Assembly: GCF_050433565.1 (NCBI RefSeq)
Contig: NZ_JBNPWZ010000002.1
Location: 124,001 to 188,000 of the forward strand
Direction of reading: 5' to 3'
DNA length: 64,000 nucleotides
DNA from: Ornithinibacillus bavariensis
Lineage (GTDB): Bacteria; Bacillota; Bacilli; Bacillales; Amphibacillaceae
The position numbers were made by a program, and so were the translations under genes. Below, piece after piece: positions 54,112 through 63,328 of this stretch (the first letter of the stretch is position 1; each line of letters starts with the position of its first letter). The notes under the pieces were generated by a model that worked only from the letters and a program-made list of their open reading frames with translations, had not been told where the DNA came from and searched no databases.

Positions 54112-54603
54112 ATGGAGTCCATTTATGTAGATTGGGGCAATTCAACAGTTAAACTAACCTGGCTACGAGATTTTCAAGCTCCGCGAGAGTTAGTGACTAG
54201 TGCTCATGGTTTTTGCTTTCATGAGGGAAAGGTAATGCTAGTTGATTTAGACAATCGGGGGTGGGATATTCCAGGTGGACATGTAATGCCAGGTGAGACC
54301 CCAGAGGATGCCTTTAAACGTGAAGTGATGGAAGAGGGATATGTCGAGGGCGACTGTTTCTATTTAGGTGCTATTGAGGTAAACCATCGTGAGAACCCTA
54401 ACTGGGATGGCTTGAGTCCATATCCAGTAGTTGGTTATCAAGTGTTCTACCGCATGGATATACATGTTATTTATACATTTAAGGCAAGGTATGAATCTAG
54501 TAGAAGGGCATTCATTAAACCATGTGATGTAAAAAGCTACTATAAGAATTGGCATGAAATCTACAAACATATCCTAGCTTATGCGCAATTAAAAGGAGAA
54601 TGA
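54112..54603 (+). CDS. Nudix hydrolase
   Basis: A 163-residue Nudix enzyme. The Nudix box is GGHVMPGETPEDAFKREVM followed by EEGYVEG, close to the consensus GX5EX7REUXEEXGU (here REVMEEGYV). It would cleave a nucleoside diphosphate linked to another group. It is the middle gene of the methyltransferase-Nudix-phosphorylase unit; ribosome site TAGGAGCGGG. Confidence 0.85.
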   Translation: MESIYVDWGNSTVKLTWLRDFQAPRELVTSAHGFCFHEGKVMLVDLDNRGWDIPGGHVMPGETPEDAFKREVMEEGYVEGDCFYLGAIEVNHRENPNWDGLSPYPVVGYQVFYRMDIHVIYTFKARYESSRRAFIKPCDVKSYYKNWHEIYKHILAYAQLKGE

Positions 54604-54609
54604 CAGACA

Positions 54610-55362
54610 ATGAAACTATATGGGGACTTTACGAAAGAGGACTGGAAGAAATCATTAAAAATAGAGGAAAAATATATTCCTGAAACGTTTATTTTACATG
54701 GAGAATGGGAGCATCATGAAAATCTATTACTATGGAAAAATATTTTAGCTAATGATCAATGGCTACCTGAATGGAATACAGTAATAGGGGATCATCATGA
54801 GAGAAAAGTAGGTTTTTCTAATGTGTTTGGTGGACCATCTGCGGCTATTACTGCCCATCTCTTTGGAACATTAGGGACGGAGAAGTTCATTCAAACGGGC
54901 TATTTCGGCGGATTATCTCGTGATGTAAACTATGGAGATATTTTAATCGTTACAGGTGCATATATGGAAGATGGTGTATCCCAGTGGTATTCTCCAGGGG
55001 ATACAATGGTATATGCAGATCATGATTTAATAGAAGCCGCTATAGGTTTCTGTGAGAGGAAGGGGTACCAATATGTGACAGGTTCTGTTTTCTCAACGAG
55101 TGCCATGTACATGGAAACAGCAGAAATTGTAAAAGGCTGGTCCGAGGACGGCCATTTTGGTGTCGATATGGAAACAGCAACTACCTTTGCCATTGCTAAA
55201 TACTTTAAGAGAAGAGCAATTGGACTATTAAATTTATCTGACCATATCATAAACGGGGATACCTTCTATTCGACAACGGAGGAAATTAGTCAAATAATGG
55301 ATGAGACAGATAGACGAATAAGGGAGTTGGCTTTATATTTATCCACATTAGACCTTTCATAG
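54610..55362 (+). CDS. Nucleoside-phosphorylase family protein
   Basis: A 250-residue protein of the PNP/UDP family. IGDHHERKVGFSNVFGGPSA, then GYFGGLSRDVNYGDIL, SAMYMETAEIVKGW and GVDMETATTFAIAKYF (the VDME base/ribose-binding motif) are visible. It would cleave a nucleoside with phosphate to sugar-phosphate plus base. Third gene of the unit with methyltransferase and Nudix; a strong terminator follows. Confidence 0.82.
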   Translation: MKLYGDFTKEDWKKSLKIEEKYIPETFILHGEWEHHENLLLWKNILANDQWLPEWNTVIGDHHERKVGFSNVFGGPSAAITAHLFGTLGTEKFIQTGYFGGLSRDVNYGDILIVTGAYMEDGVSQWYSPGDTMVYADHDLIEAAIGFCERKGYQYVTGSVFSTSAMYMETAEIVKGWSEDGHFGVDMETATTFAIAKYFKRRAIGLLNLSDHIINGDTFYSTTEEISQIMDETDRRIRELALYLSTLDLS

Positions 55363-55432
55363 GAATTTTAAGGGAAGAAGCATTGTTCCCAGTAATAAAA
55401 AACACTAGAAGCCTATTATTCTACTATATATA

Positions 55433-55479
55433 ATAAGGACAAGTAGGAGTCAAAATTATAGACTCCTACTTGTCCTTAT
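55433..55479. terminator. Strong bidirectional terminator
   Basis: ATAAGGACAAGTAGGAGTC / GACTCCTACTTGTCCTTAT, a perfect 19-bp stem with a 9-base loop and flanking A/T runs, between convergent genes. Confidence 0.92.
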
Positions 55480-55542
55480 TTATTTCTATTAAAGCTAGCT
55501 TCGATAAATGAGGAAAGGCTACCCTACTATATTTACTATCCG

Positions 55543-55740
55543 CTATTCAACTTTTCTTTTAAAAACTAATTGGTTACATGCAATAGAAATACTATCGTTA
55601 GAATCTCCTGCGTTTGGAATGATGGTAACCAATTCCCACCCATCTCTTCCGTATTCATTTAATTCTTGTTCAAACTCTTCGCGGTCTGCAGTGTTGATTG
55701 ATAGAGTCCAAGTCTCAACTAGGTATTCCCATTTGATCAA
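55543..55740 (-). CDS. DUF4177-like small protein
   Basis: A 65-residue protein. TTG 55740 follows TTTTGGAGGGATATC and is chosen; a longer frame to 55788 lacks a site. WEYLVETWTL, then EEFEQELNEYGRDGWELVTI and a short C-terminal strand fit DUF4177 (GWELV). Such proteins are short and of unknown function; the family is often near phage or mobile genes, but not here. Confidence 0.65.
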   Translation of the reverse strand: MIKWEYLVETWTLSINTADREEFEQELNEYGRDGWELVTIIPNAGDSNDSISIACNQLVFKRKVE

Positions 55741-55838
55741 TGATATCCCTCCAAAAGATGATTTTTGCTTTAATTTCCATTTTATCATATCCTAAATATT
55801 ATAATATTTTAAAATCATTTTAACAGGGGGACATTATA

Positions 55839-56165
55839 TTGACTAACGACTTTTATTGTGACGAAGTACTTAGCGGAAATACTATAGTAGAAAAAGTGCA
55901 CGAAACTGAAAATGTTTTGGCTTATTATCACACTCGACCTGCATATGATGTTCATATTGTCGCTATTCCCAAAAAGCATATTCCTTCTTTAACGAACATT
56001 GAATTAGAGGATCAGGCTATTTTATTCGAATTAATAAAGGTAATCCAAAAGGTAGCAGCAGAAGTTGAGAAGAAATATGGTGCATGTCGGGTAATTACAA
56101 ATTTAGGAGAGTATCAAGAATCGAAACATTTGCATTGGCATATTGTTTCTGGAAAGAGAAAATAA
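55839..56165 (+). CDS. HIT-family protein
   Basis: A 108-residue histidine-triad protein. TTG 55839 follows AGGGGGA. HIVAIPKKHIPSL and the triad HLHWHIVSG (HxHxH) are clear. HINT-type enzymes hydrolyse adenosine phosphoramidates or similar nucleotides. The next gene is another HIT protein, 29 bases on. Confidence 0.82.
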   Translation: MTNDFYCDEVLSGNTIVEKVHETENVLAYYHTRPAYDVHIVAIPKKHIPSLTNIELEDQAILFELIKVIQKVAAEVEKKYGACRVITNLGEYQESKHLHWHIVSGKRK

Positions 56166-56194
56166 TTCGTAATAACGAAGAAAGGGACTAACAA

Positions 56195-56680
56195 ATGGTA
56201 AGAATCATAAAATTGTCTAATGGTGAAACCGTAGAAGTAGAATGTCTAAGCTGTGAAATTGTAAGTGGCGCAGTCCAACCTGATGGAGGAGTAGTGGTGG
56301 AAACGGAATTTTTTCACGCTCATCAGGATGTCGCATACCCAATTAAAGGGTTAGTCATATTAGCATCCAAGCGTCATTTTACCACTATGGATGAAATGTC
56401 CGAGGAAGAACAGCTTGATTATATTCATTTACTAACTAGAATTAGGAGAGCACAGCGTGAAATTTTAGGAATCGAGAATGTCTATTACTTCTATAATGAA
56501 GATACTACCCATCATTTTCACACGTGGATGGTACCAAGATATAAATGGATGTATGAATTCGGCCGTTCCGTAGAATCAGTGAGACCCGTTCTTCTTCATG
56601 CAAGAAATCATATGAACAATAAAGAAAATGTTCACGAGGTTAAACAAGCGATCCAAGCTCTACAGAAAGCATTAAATTAA
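56195..56680 (+). CDS. HIT-family protein, longer form
   Basis: A 161-residue protein with the triad-like HHFHTWMVPRYKW near residue 108 (HxHTW). The fold features EFFHAHQDVAYPIKGLVILA and KRHFTTMDEM support the HIT family, though the third His is replaced by Trp/Met context. The catalytic triad (HFHTW) is thus partly changed. It sits beside the first HIT gene. Ribosome site AAGAAAGGGAC. Confidence 0.75.
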   Translation: MVRIIKLSNGETVEVECLSCEIVSGAVQPDGGVVVETEFFHAHQDVAYPIKGLVILASKRHFTTMDEMSEEEQLDYIHLLTRIRRAQREILGIENVYYFYNEDTTHHFHTWMVPRYKWMYEFGRSVESVRPVLLHARNHMNNKENVHEVKQAIQALQKALN

Positions 56681-56704
56681 GGCTGGATTAGCTAAGGAGA
56701 GATA

Positions 56705-57604
56705 ATGGAAATCATTATAAAAAAATACAATAATTCATATAAAGAGGAATTAAGAGAACTTATAATTCAAGCCAATGGGGAATTAAATCTTCTAAATTTA
56801 GTAGAAGGCAATCGTAGTACTAGTAAAGGTTCATTTATTGCTCTACAAAAAGAGAAGATGATTGGGTTAATTACTTCATGGAAAAGTATTTTTCATCCAT
56901 ACTGTACTTACTTTCGGTGTATTGCCCTACCTGAATATTTAGATTGTCTTGATAGGTTACTTGCCGAAATGGAAGGTAGCCTTAGTAAGGGAGATTATCC
57001 TCTACAAATATCCTTAGATGAGAATTCCATTTTAGGCAACTATTTTAGCAGGCTTAATTTTAAAATCATCAGAAAAACCTATTTGCCATCATTGGATTTA
57101 TCAGTGTCATTGCAAGGAATGCTTCCCGTAGCTCTTCAACAAATAAAATCATTAAGAGAAATAGAAACAAGGCCAGACATTATCACTCAGCTAACAAAAC
57201 TAGTAAAACGTAACTATGAAGAAACCCATCTTGTAAATCCCGTAGCTGATTTAACGTTAGATAAATGGAAGGAAATGATTTGGGCTGAGGATATATTGCT
57301 GGATGGAAGCTATGTTTATCTCAATGAAAAGGGAGATGGAATATTAGCATATTCATTTCTACATAAATCAGACCAGCAAGGGACTGTTGAATTAGGATGG
57401 TCTGGGGCAAGTGATTTATCAGAGATAGACATACTCTCTATACTTTTGGAAAAACAAATCTATTATTCTCAATTACATGGCTACCGTTTCCTTGAAGGAG
57501 AATTTGATACTACAAGTCCTTATGCCATGCACATGCTGAAATCTAAACCATTCCCAAGAGAGCCAGTTTTAATAACGTTTCAAAAAGAGAAGGAGAATGA
57601 CTAA
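56705..57604 (+). CDS. GNAT-family acetyltransferase (two-domain)
   Basis: A 299-residue protein with N-terminal IIKKYNNSYKEELRELI and a GNAT-like core; a second half (KLVKRNYEETHLVNP, then LHGYRFLEGEFDTTSP) resembles a duplicated GNAT domain. An acetyl-CoA motif is not sharp. Function unknown. The stop codon overlaps the next gene start by one base (TAATG), so they are co-transcribed. Confidence 0.7.
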   Translation: MEIIIKKYNNSYKEELRELIIQANGELNLLNLVEGNRSTSKGSFIALQKEKMIGLITSWKSIFHPYCTYFRCIALPEYLDCLDRLLAEMEGSLSKGDYPLQISLDENSILGNYFSRLNFKIIRKTYLPSLDLSVSLQGMLPVALQQIKSLREIETRPDIITQLTKLVKRNYEETHLVNPVADLTLDKWKEMIWAEDILLDGSYVYLNEKGDGILAYSFLHKSDQQGTVELGWSGASDLSEIDILSILLEKQIYYSQLHGYRFLEGEFDTTSPYAMHMLKSKPFPREPVLITFQKEKEND

Positions 57605-58206
57605 TGGGGTCACGAATTATGCACTTAATCGTAGCTACTCAAATCGCTAGACAATCTACAATAATGGATAAGCATGCATTTCTAATCGGTGGAATTGCAC
57701 CTGATGCCGTCTACCCAAAAACAAGGTCACATTTTTATAAGGGTAATGAGGATGATTACACAACCTCGATCGATTTTAACGCTTTTCTAGAAAAATATCC
57801 CCAACAAAGTGACTATATACTGGGGTATTATACCCACCTTATTGCAGATTATATTTGGGTAAAAGGTTTTTACCAAGGTTGGTTGAAAAATCGAATGGAT
57901 CAAGATAAAACCCTTTTGGAGAGATATCACCATGATTTTAAGGTTTTGAATGGTAAATTACTGCATTATTATCAGATTGATACAAATATTTTAAAGGACT
58001 TTCAGCTAACATCCATTCATGACCTAGAGGAGGTTAAGGTAGCGGATGTAGAGAAATTTATTCCTTATCTTATTGAAGATATCCATTATCCTCAAGAAGA
58101 TCTGGAAGCAGCATTAAATGTATTTACCTTCCAACAGATTATTGGTTACGTGGAAACATCGATTGAAGTCGGTATGATGAGGTTGAAAGAAATAGGGATT
58201 GGATAG
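57604..58206 (+). CDS. Zinc-dependent phospholipase C-like protein
   Basis: A 200-residue protein with GSRIMHLIVATQIAR, then GGIAPDAVYPKTRSHFY and YTHLIADYIWVKGFY, His/Asp patterns of the zinc-dependent phospholipase C family (PF00882). It lacks a signal peptide, so it acts in the cytoplasm. Substrate unknown. Coupled to the GNAT gene before it. Confidence 0.75.
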   Translation: MGSRIMHLIVATQIARQSTIMDKHAFLIGGIAPDAVYPKTRSHFYKGNEDDYTTSIDFNAFLEKYPQQSDYILGYYTHLIADYIWVKGFYQGWLKNRMDQDKTLLERYHHDFKVLNGKLLHYYQIDTNILKDFQLTSIHDLEEVKVADVEKFIPYLIEDIHYPQEDLEAALNVFTFQQIIGYVETSIEVGMMRLKEIGIG

Positions 58207-58690
58207 TTCGAGAAAGAAAGGCAACCCCATTTAAATCATTTATGAAGGCATTATCCAAACAAGCTTGGCTGAAAAAATAGATTATTTTTATTTCCTCTCC
58301 AGATTTAATGGCTATTCCAGAAGTAAATATTGGTATAATTGAAATGACACTCCAGAGGATTTGATACGAAGTTGAAGATTATGGACGGTTTACTAAAAAA
58401 GATTTTGCCAATTAGCTAGATGACATTAATGAGAAATGATACTTTCGGACTATTAATATAAATATTTTCCAATTATTTGAAACCTTTTCACGTCCATATT
58501 CGTCTTATATAGAAGAGAACTATTATTTTATTATCCCACAAGAAACTATATTGATTTCCAACTTTATTAGAAAGGTTATTTGCTAAAGGTTGGACGAATG
58601 TCAAATTTTCACTATGTTAATGGAATATATTATACCTTCCAACTAATGGATAAGATCCCACTCTATGGATTTACATTGTAGTATTAATCA
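58207..58690 (+). pseudogene. Region with decayed coding remnants
   Basis: Several coding-like pieces in different frames, for example FQLFETFSRPYSSYIEENYY and FIIPQETILISNF near 58475-58585, with stops between. No single frame is intact and no family was identified. It is probably a degraded gene. Confidence 0.35.
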
Positions 58691-58788
58691 TGAATGGGAT
58701 TTGTTATTCCTATTACAATAGTGATCTATTTAATTCTTCAATACGAGAAGGGTGGGGGGAACGGTACCCTGATATCAGGGAGGCGAAA

Positions 58789-59337
58789 ATGAAGAGGTTA
58801 CTTATAATAATGCTGTTTGGTATCATATGCTTAGTTGGATGTTCATCCAATACCTTGCAAGAGGCAATAAGTGATAGTGTGTATGGTAAATTTGATAAAC
58901 CGGAAATTTTGTACCAGAATGATGATATTGGAATTGTATTATTTTTGACCAAGAATGAAAAAGGAGAATTTATTATTTGTCAAAGCTCCTATGAAAAAAA
59001 TGGATTAGATCGTTATAATTTGGTCACAAGTGGTGATCAGATGATTCCGATAGAGCTTGGCAAGAAGTCGGAATTTATCACGCTAAATTCAATCGAGGAA
59101 AAATCTGGTGATTCATTTAATGTTATATGGGGTGGGATATTCCATCACTCAGGTGCTAAACATGTAGCGTATAAAATACATAGTACTGATGAAGGGGCAA
59201 AGGTATTTCAAAATAATGTAGAAATTAATAAAAAGCATGTTTTTGTCGATGTGATAGAGGAGCCCATTTCAGATTCTTATACGATAACATTTAACATTCT
59301 AGATAAAGAAGGCAATATATTGTTTACTTATAATTAA
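58789..59337 (+). CDS. Hypothetical lipoprotein
   Basis: A 182-residue lipoprotein. ATG 58789 follows GGGAGGCGAAA; the open frame from 58690 is not chosen as it lacks a site. The signal peptide MKRLLIIMLFGIICLVGC has a clear lipobox (LVGC, Cys18). The mature part is beta-rich (FNVIWGGIFHHSGAKHVAYK) with no recognised family. It ends in a strong terminator shared with the opposing MFS gene. Confidence 0.75.
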   Translation: MKRLLIIMLFGIICLVGCSSNTLQEAISDSVYGKFDKPEILYQNDDIGIVLFLTKNEKGEFIICQSSYEKNGLDRYNLVTSGDQMIPIELGKKSEFITLNSIEEKSGDSFNVIWGGIFHHSGAKHVAYKIHSTDEGAKVFQNNVEINKKHVFVDVIEEPISDSYTITFNILDKEGNILFTYN

Positions 59338-59338
59338 T

Positions 59339-59389
59339 AAGACCCTTTTGAAGCTCACAATCCAAGGTGGATTCATTCAAAAGGGTCTT
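59339..59389. terminator. Bidirectional terminator
   Basis: AAGACCCTTTTGAA / TTCAAAAGGGTCTT perfect 14-bp stem, between convergent genes. Confidence 0.88.
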
Positions 59390-59395
59390 TCTGCT

Positions 59396-60895
59396 TTATT
59401 TACTTTTGGTATTATTTTCTGCTTCAGGCTGGTTAACAGGAACTCTTTTAATGAAAAAGGCTAATATTAATGCTGCAATTATAATCAATGAAGATACGAA
59501 GAAGGAGAAGTTTATCCCATTCAACATTGCGTGATTGACAAGTTGTGATTGCACGTCAATTGCAGAGCTTCCTGTATCAATCATACTTTCGTCAATCGGT
59601 CCCTTCGTTAACTCTTCCAATTTTGCCTCTGTTCTTTTATTCATGACTGTAACTAATAAAGCTGATCCAATTGCACCTGATACCTGTGATAATGTATTAT
59701 TCATTGCAGTTCCATGCGGATATGCTTGTGGTGGCAATTGATTCAAACCATTTGTCATGACAGGCATATTGACCATGGACATTCCAAATGAACGAATCGA
59801 GAATAAGATTGCTACGAATGCAAATGAAGTCGTCAAGGATAACTTACTAAATTCGTAGGTCGTAACCAGCAAAATGAGTAATCCGATAATGGATAAGGTT
59901 TTTGCACCGTACTTATCAAATAGTCTACCGGAAATAGGAGACATAATTCCCATTACAATCGCACCTGGAAGCATTAGTAAACCTGCTTCTGTTGGTGAAA
60001 ATCCTCGAATCATTTGAATGTAGATTGGCACTAAAATCATCCCTGAAAACAATGCCAGTGAAATGATAATCGATATTGCGGAGGATAGCGCAAACATCGG
60101 ATATTTAAAAATCCTAAATTCAAGTAATGGCTCTTCAAGTCGATACTGTCTAATAATTAACGAAATAACACCGATTACTCCAGCGATGATAGTACCATAT
60201 ACTTGCGGATTACTCCATCCTAGGTCTCCGGCAACACTAAATCCATATAGGAGTCCACCAAAACCAATACTAGATAATAGGATGGATAGCACATCTAATT
60301 TAATTTTACGCTGCGGTGTAAAATTCTTAAGTTTGAATATCGCATAGACTAGTGAAAGAATAGAGAAAGGTAGTACAATGTTAAATAACATTCTCCAACT
60401 ATAATGTTCCACAATAATTCCTGATAAGGTTGGTCCTAATGCCGGTGCTACAATCATAACAAGCCCAAATACTCCCATAGCCTGTCCACGTTTTTCAATA
60501 GGAAAAGCAACTAACATTACATTCATAAGTAGTGGCATCATAATAGCTGAACCAGATGCCTTAATCATTCGCGCTACAATTAATACGCCAAATGTAGGAG
60601 ATAGGCTTGCAAGTAATGTGCCAAGTGAGAATAAGCCCATTGCTGTTATAAATATCGCGCGGTTTGAGAATCGCTGAATGAAGAATGCACTTGCAGGAAT
60701 TAGGATTCCATTTATAAGCATATACCCAGTTGCTAACCATTGAGCCTTCGATGGACTAACTCTAAATTCATCAATAATAGAAGGTAATGCTACATTTAAA
60801 AATGTTTCATTTAGTATGGCCACAAATGCTCCAATAAATAATATCGCTATTATTCCATAAGGGACTTTATGTTCCTGTGTTTCAACTTTAGTCAT
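59396..60895 (-). CDS. MFS multidrug exporter (DHA2, EmrB/QacA type)
   Basis: A 499-residue exporter with 14 hydrophobic segments. ATG 60895 follows AGTAGGAAGAA; TTG 60922 is an alternative. NETFLNVALPSIIDEFRVSP is the DHA2 first-helix motif, followed by AQWLATGYMLINGILIPASA and the motif C-like VMIVAPALGPTLSGIIVEH. It likely exports drugs or lipophilic cations by proton antiport. No regulator is adjacent. Confidence 0.88.
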   Translation of the reverse strand: MTKVETQEHKVPYGIIAILFIGAFVAILNETFLNVALPSIIDEFRVSPSKAQWLATGYMLINGILIPASAFFIQRFSNRAIFITAMGLFSLGTLLASLSPTFGVLIVARMIKASGSAIMMPLLMNVMLVAFPIEKRGQAMGVFGLVMIVAPALGPTLSGIIVEHYSWRMLFNIVLPFSILSLVYAIFKLKNFTPQRKIKLDVLSILLSSIGFGGLLYGFSVAGDLGWSNPQVYGTIIAGVIGVISLIIRQYRLEEPLLEFRIFKYPMFALSSAISIIISLALFSGMILVPIYIQMIRGFSPTEAGLLMLPGAIVMGIMSPISGRLFDKYGAKTLSIIGLLILLVTTYEFSKLSLTTSFAFVAILFSIRSFGMSMVNMPVMTNGLNQLPPQAYPHGTAMNNTLSQVSGAIGSALLVTVMNKRTEAKLEELTKGPIDESMIDTGSSAIDVQSQLVNHAMLNGINFSFFVSSLIIIAALILAFFIKRVPVNQPEAENNTKSK

Positions 60896-60922
60896 AATAT
60901 TCTTCCTACTTTCTTTTTTCAA

Positions 60923-61490
60923 ACTAAAAGCACTTAAGTATTTTATACATATAGTAAAATCTTTGCAACAGATAAGGTAAGCTATTAATAGAAAAGATTT
61001 ATGTTTATAAATAATGCTAAAAATAGGTCTTAGAATTTTCCCTATCAGGTGAGCAAAACTACAATATCCTTCATTACTATGTTAAAACATAGGAAAATTA
61101 AAATTTATATTGAAGTAGTCATTACAACTATATTGCCACCATTATTGTCTATTTACTTATCAGATTAGAATATGAGGATCAAATAAATCAGAATCAGGTT
61201 TAAAAAGTTTGCAATAAAATTTATAAATTTATAAAGCTGTAGAAATAGAAGCTGTGGTTCATAACATCTAGTAGCTTTTATAATGAAAATAGGGAATATA
61301 GATTACCAATAATTTTTACTTGAAATCATCCAAGGATAGGAGTATTATTTTCTTCGTAAGTTATACTAAGTATCCTAGCTAATATCGTAAACCTGCTACA
61401 GAGGTTCATGTATTCTATGAAGTACAGCACTCAACATCCATGGGTTATTTAGAAAGTGCAGGGAGCTTTATGTTCGGAGTATATCATGAA
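60923..61490. other. Intergenic region, no gene seen
   Basis: About 570 bases of AT-rich sequence between the MFS gene and the tRNA genes. No ribosome-site-led frame or hairpin RNA was recognised; promoters for the tRNAs must lie near its end. Confidence 0.5.
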
Positions 61491-61502
61491 TTTAATAACT
61501 AT

Positions 61503-61575
61503 GCTGGTGTAGCACAGCTGGTAGTGCACTTCACTCGTAATGAAGGGGTCGGAGGTTCGAGTCCTCTCACCAGCA
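61503..61575 (+). tRNA. tRNA-Thr (anticodon CGT)
   Basis: Acceptor GCTGGTG / CACCAGC, D-arm region AGCTGGTAG, anticodon arm TTCACTCGTAATGAA, T-arm GGAGGTTCGAGTCCTC. The CCA end is not encoded (CACCAGCA then TCATT). Confidence 0.93.
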
Positions 61576-61589
61576 TCATTCACTATTAT

Positions 61590-61678
61590 GGAGAAGTACC
61601 CAAGTGGTTATAAGGGGATGCACTCGAAATGCGTTAGGGGCTTTATAGCTCGCGTGGGTTCGAATCCCACCTTCTCCG
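61590..61678 (+). tRNA. tRNA-Ser (anticodon CGA)
   Basis: Acceptor GGAGAAG / CTTCTCC, anticodon loop CTCGAAA with CGA, long variable arm (TTAGGGGCTTTATAGCTC) typical of class II tRNAs, T-arm GTGGGTTCGAATCCCAC. No encoded CCA. Confidence 0.93.
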
Positions 61679-61700
61679 TTAGGAAAATACTTAAGAGTTC

Positions 61701-61728
61701 AGCCGTATCCAATAGGATACGGCTTTTA
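61701..61728 (+). terminator. Terminator after the tRNA genes
   Basis: AGCCGTATCC / GGATACGGCT perfect 10-bp stem with AATA loop and T-run. Confidence 0.85.
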
Positions 61729-61827
61729 TATTTTTTCTACAGAACTTCCGTCACTAAGCATTTTTTATTTCGTAAAGACTATTAGTGAAACCTTTTTCTT
61801 GATTTTAAAAGTACGTGTTCTTTTCAA

Positions 61828-62658
61828 TCAATGTTTTTTAAATTTATCTAGATTTCCTGTTGATGTTGGGAAAAATTCAGATATATCAAAGTTAATTTTA
61901 TCTGCTCCCCCCATTCCAACTAAATTGCTCAATTCCTCTGTTAGTATCGATTGTAATTCTTCTCGTGTTGGGAGTAAATAATCGATGAAGTAGAATAATG
62001 AAGAAAGGTATTGTTTGGATTTGTCTTTTTGCTGGGAGAAATGTCTTAACACTTGAACCATTAGCTTACGTTTTAAGATGTATCTTTTCAAATCATTATT
62101 TTTTGTTTCATTTGCGTAGATTCCTGCTAATACTGCAGCCGAAAATGGATTCGATGACTTTTGAAGTTCATGAATATCCTGTTCTAAATAGTTATACACG
62201 TGGTAGTGATAGATGATACTTGTACCATAATAATGATAGTCAAAGTAATTTTGTCTGCGATTTCCCTTCGAGTTTGTAAGAATGGCAATGGCGTATATTT
62301 CACGATCGTACTTATCATATATTCGATAGAAATAGCGAAACATTTGTTTTCGAAATGCTCTATCTGCCTTTCCGTTAATCTCAATATGTATCAATAGCCA
62401 CTTTTCGTTTCCGTTTACAAGTGGCACTTTAATAACTAGAACAGCATAACTTCTGTTTGATCTATAATCTAAAATCTCTTGAAAAAAATCCTGTTGTAGA
62501 AAGGTTACTTCCTTTGAAAAATTGATTTTCTCATGCAGGAATGGAGCGAAAAATAGAATAAACTCCTCAAACAATTCACTTATAAGCTTTTTCCAAAGTC
62601 TATCATAATCTGGAGAGCCATATGTCGCTTTTTCCTCCTGTATGACGGGAGATAGCAT
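61828..62658 (-). CDS. Rpn-family PD-(D/E)XK nuclease
   Basis: A 276-residue protein of the recombination-promoting nuclease (YhgA-like) group. LLIHIEINGKADRAFRKQMF and RYFYRIYDKYDREIYAIAIL follow the typical HIExxGxxD...ERMFRYFYRI pattern, where the PD-(D/E)XK-type acidic residue is the Glu of HIEIN. It is an independent gene beside the tRNA genes. The family moves horizontally and often occurs near tRNAs; no inverted repeats were found here, and it is intact. Confidence 0.82.
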   Translation of the reverse strand: MLSPVIQEEKATYGSPDYDRLWKKLISELFEEFILFFAPFLHEKINFSKEVTFLQQDFFQEILDYRSNRSYAVLVIKVPLVNGNEKWLLIHIEINGKADRAFRKQMFRYFYRIYDKYDREIYAIAILTNSKGNRRQNYFDYHYYGTSIIYHYHVYNYLEQDIHELQKSSNPFSAAVLAGIYANETKNNDLKRYILKRKLMVQVLRHFSQQKDKSKQYLSSLFYFIDYLLPTREELQSILTEELSNLVGMGGADKINFDISEFFPTSTGNLDKFKKH

Positions 62659-62795
62659 TCGGTTTCACGTCCTTTTTCTTCTTATTATATAGGAACATAT
62701 ATTTGCAACCAATATTTTTTTGAAAGCATTTAATTTTTTTAAAGGGTTTTAGTCGCAAAAACTAGAATACTAGAATAGGAATTTTATATGGGGGA

Positions 62796-63317
62796 ATGGC
62801 TGTGATAATTCGTTTGTTAGAACCAAACGATGCTAAGGAATATTACGATTTACGTTTAGAGGCATTGCAAGTAAATCCAGAAGCCTTTTCTACGAGCTTT
62901 GAGGAAGTAATTACAAGCCCAAATATAGTTGAACATTATGAGAAGAGCTTTCGACAGACAAATACCTATAATTTTGGTGCATTTCAGGAAAATAAGATGA
63001 TCGGAATGGTAACATTATTTCCCGAAACAAAAGAAAAATTAAAACATAAAGCTAGTATTTTTGCAATGTACGTAAAACCCGCATATAGGGGACAAGGTAT
63101 TGGAAAATTACTTCTTGAGGCTGCACTTAAACAGGCATACGAATTAGGCGGTCTATCTAAAATTAATCTGTCTGTAGTATCTAATAACCATGAAGCAAAG
63201 GGACTTTATCAAAGGTATGGCTTTAAGACATTTGGATTAGAAGAGAAGGCACTTATGGTTAATCATGCATTTTATGATGAAGAATATATGTCACTATGGT
63301 TATCTAATAAAGAATAG
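62796..63317 (+). CDS. GNAT-family acetyltransferase
   Basis: A 173-residue GNAT. MYVKPAYRGQGIGKLLLEAA is the acetyl-CoA binding motif A and NNHEAKGLYQRYGFKTFG motif B. It acetylates an unknown amine. It is followed by a second GNAT gene 11 bases on, and both precede fosB on the same strand. Confidence 0.88.
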   Translation: MAVIIRLLEPNDAKEYYDLRLEALQVNPEAFSTSFEEVITSPNIVEHYEKSFRQTNTYNFGAFQENKMIGMVTLFPETKEKLKHKASIFAMYVKPAYRGQGIGKLLLEAALKQAYELGGLSKINLSVVSNNHEAKGLYQRYGFKTFGLEEKALMVNHAFYDEEYMSLWLSNKE

Positions 63318-63328
63318 AGGGTAAGAAA

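Noticed and set aside
61540..61785. Frame across the tRNA genes
   Set aside because: It reads through two tRNA genes and is not protein coding.
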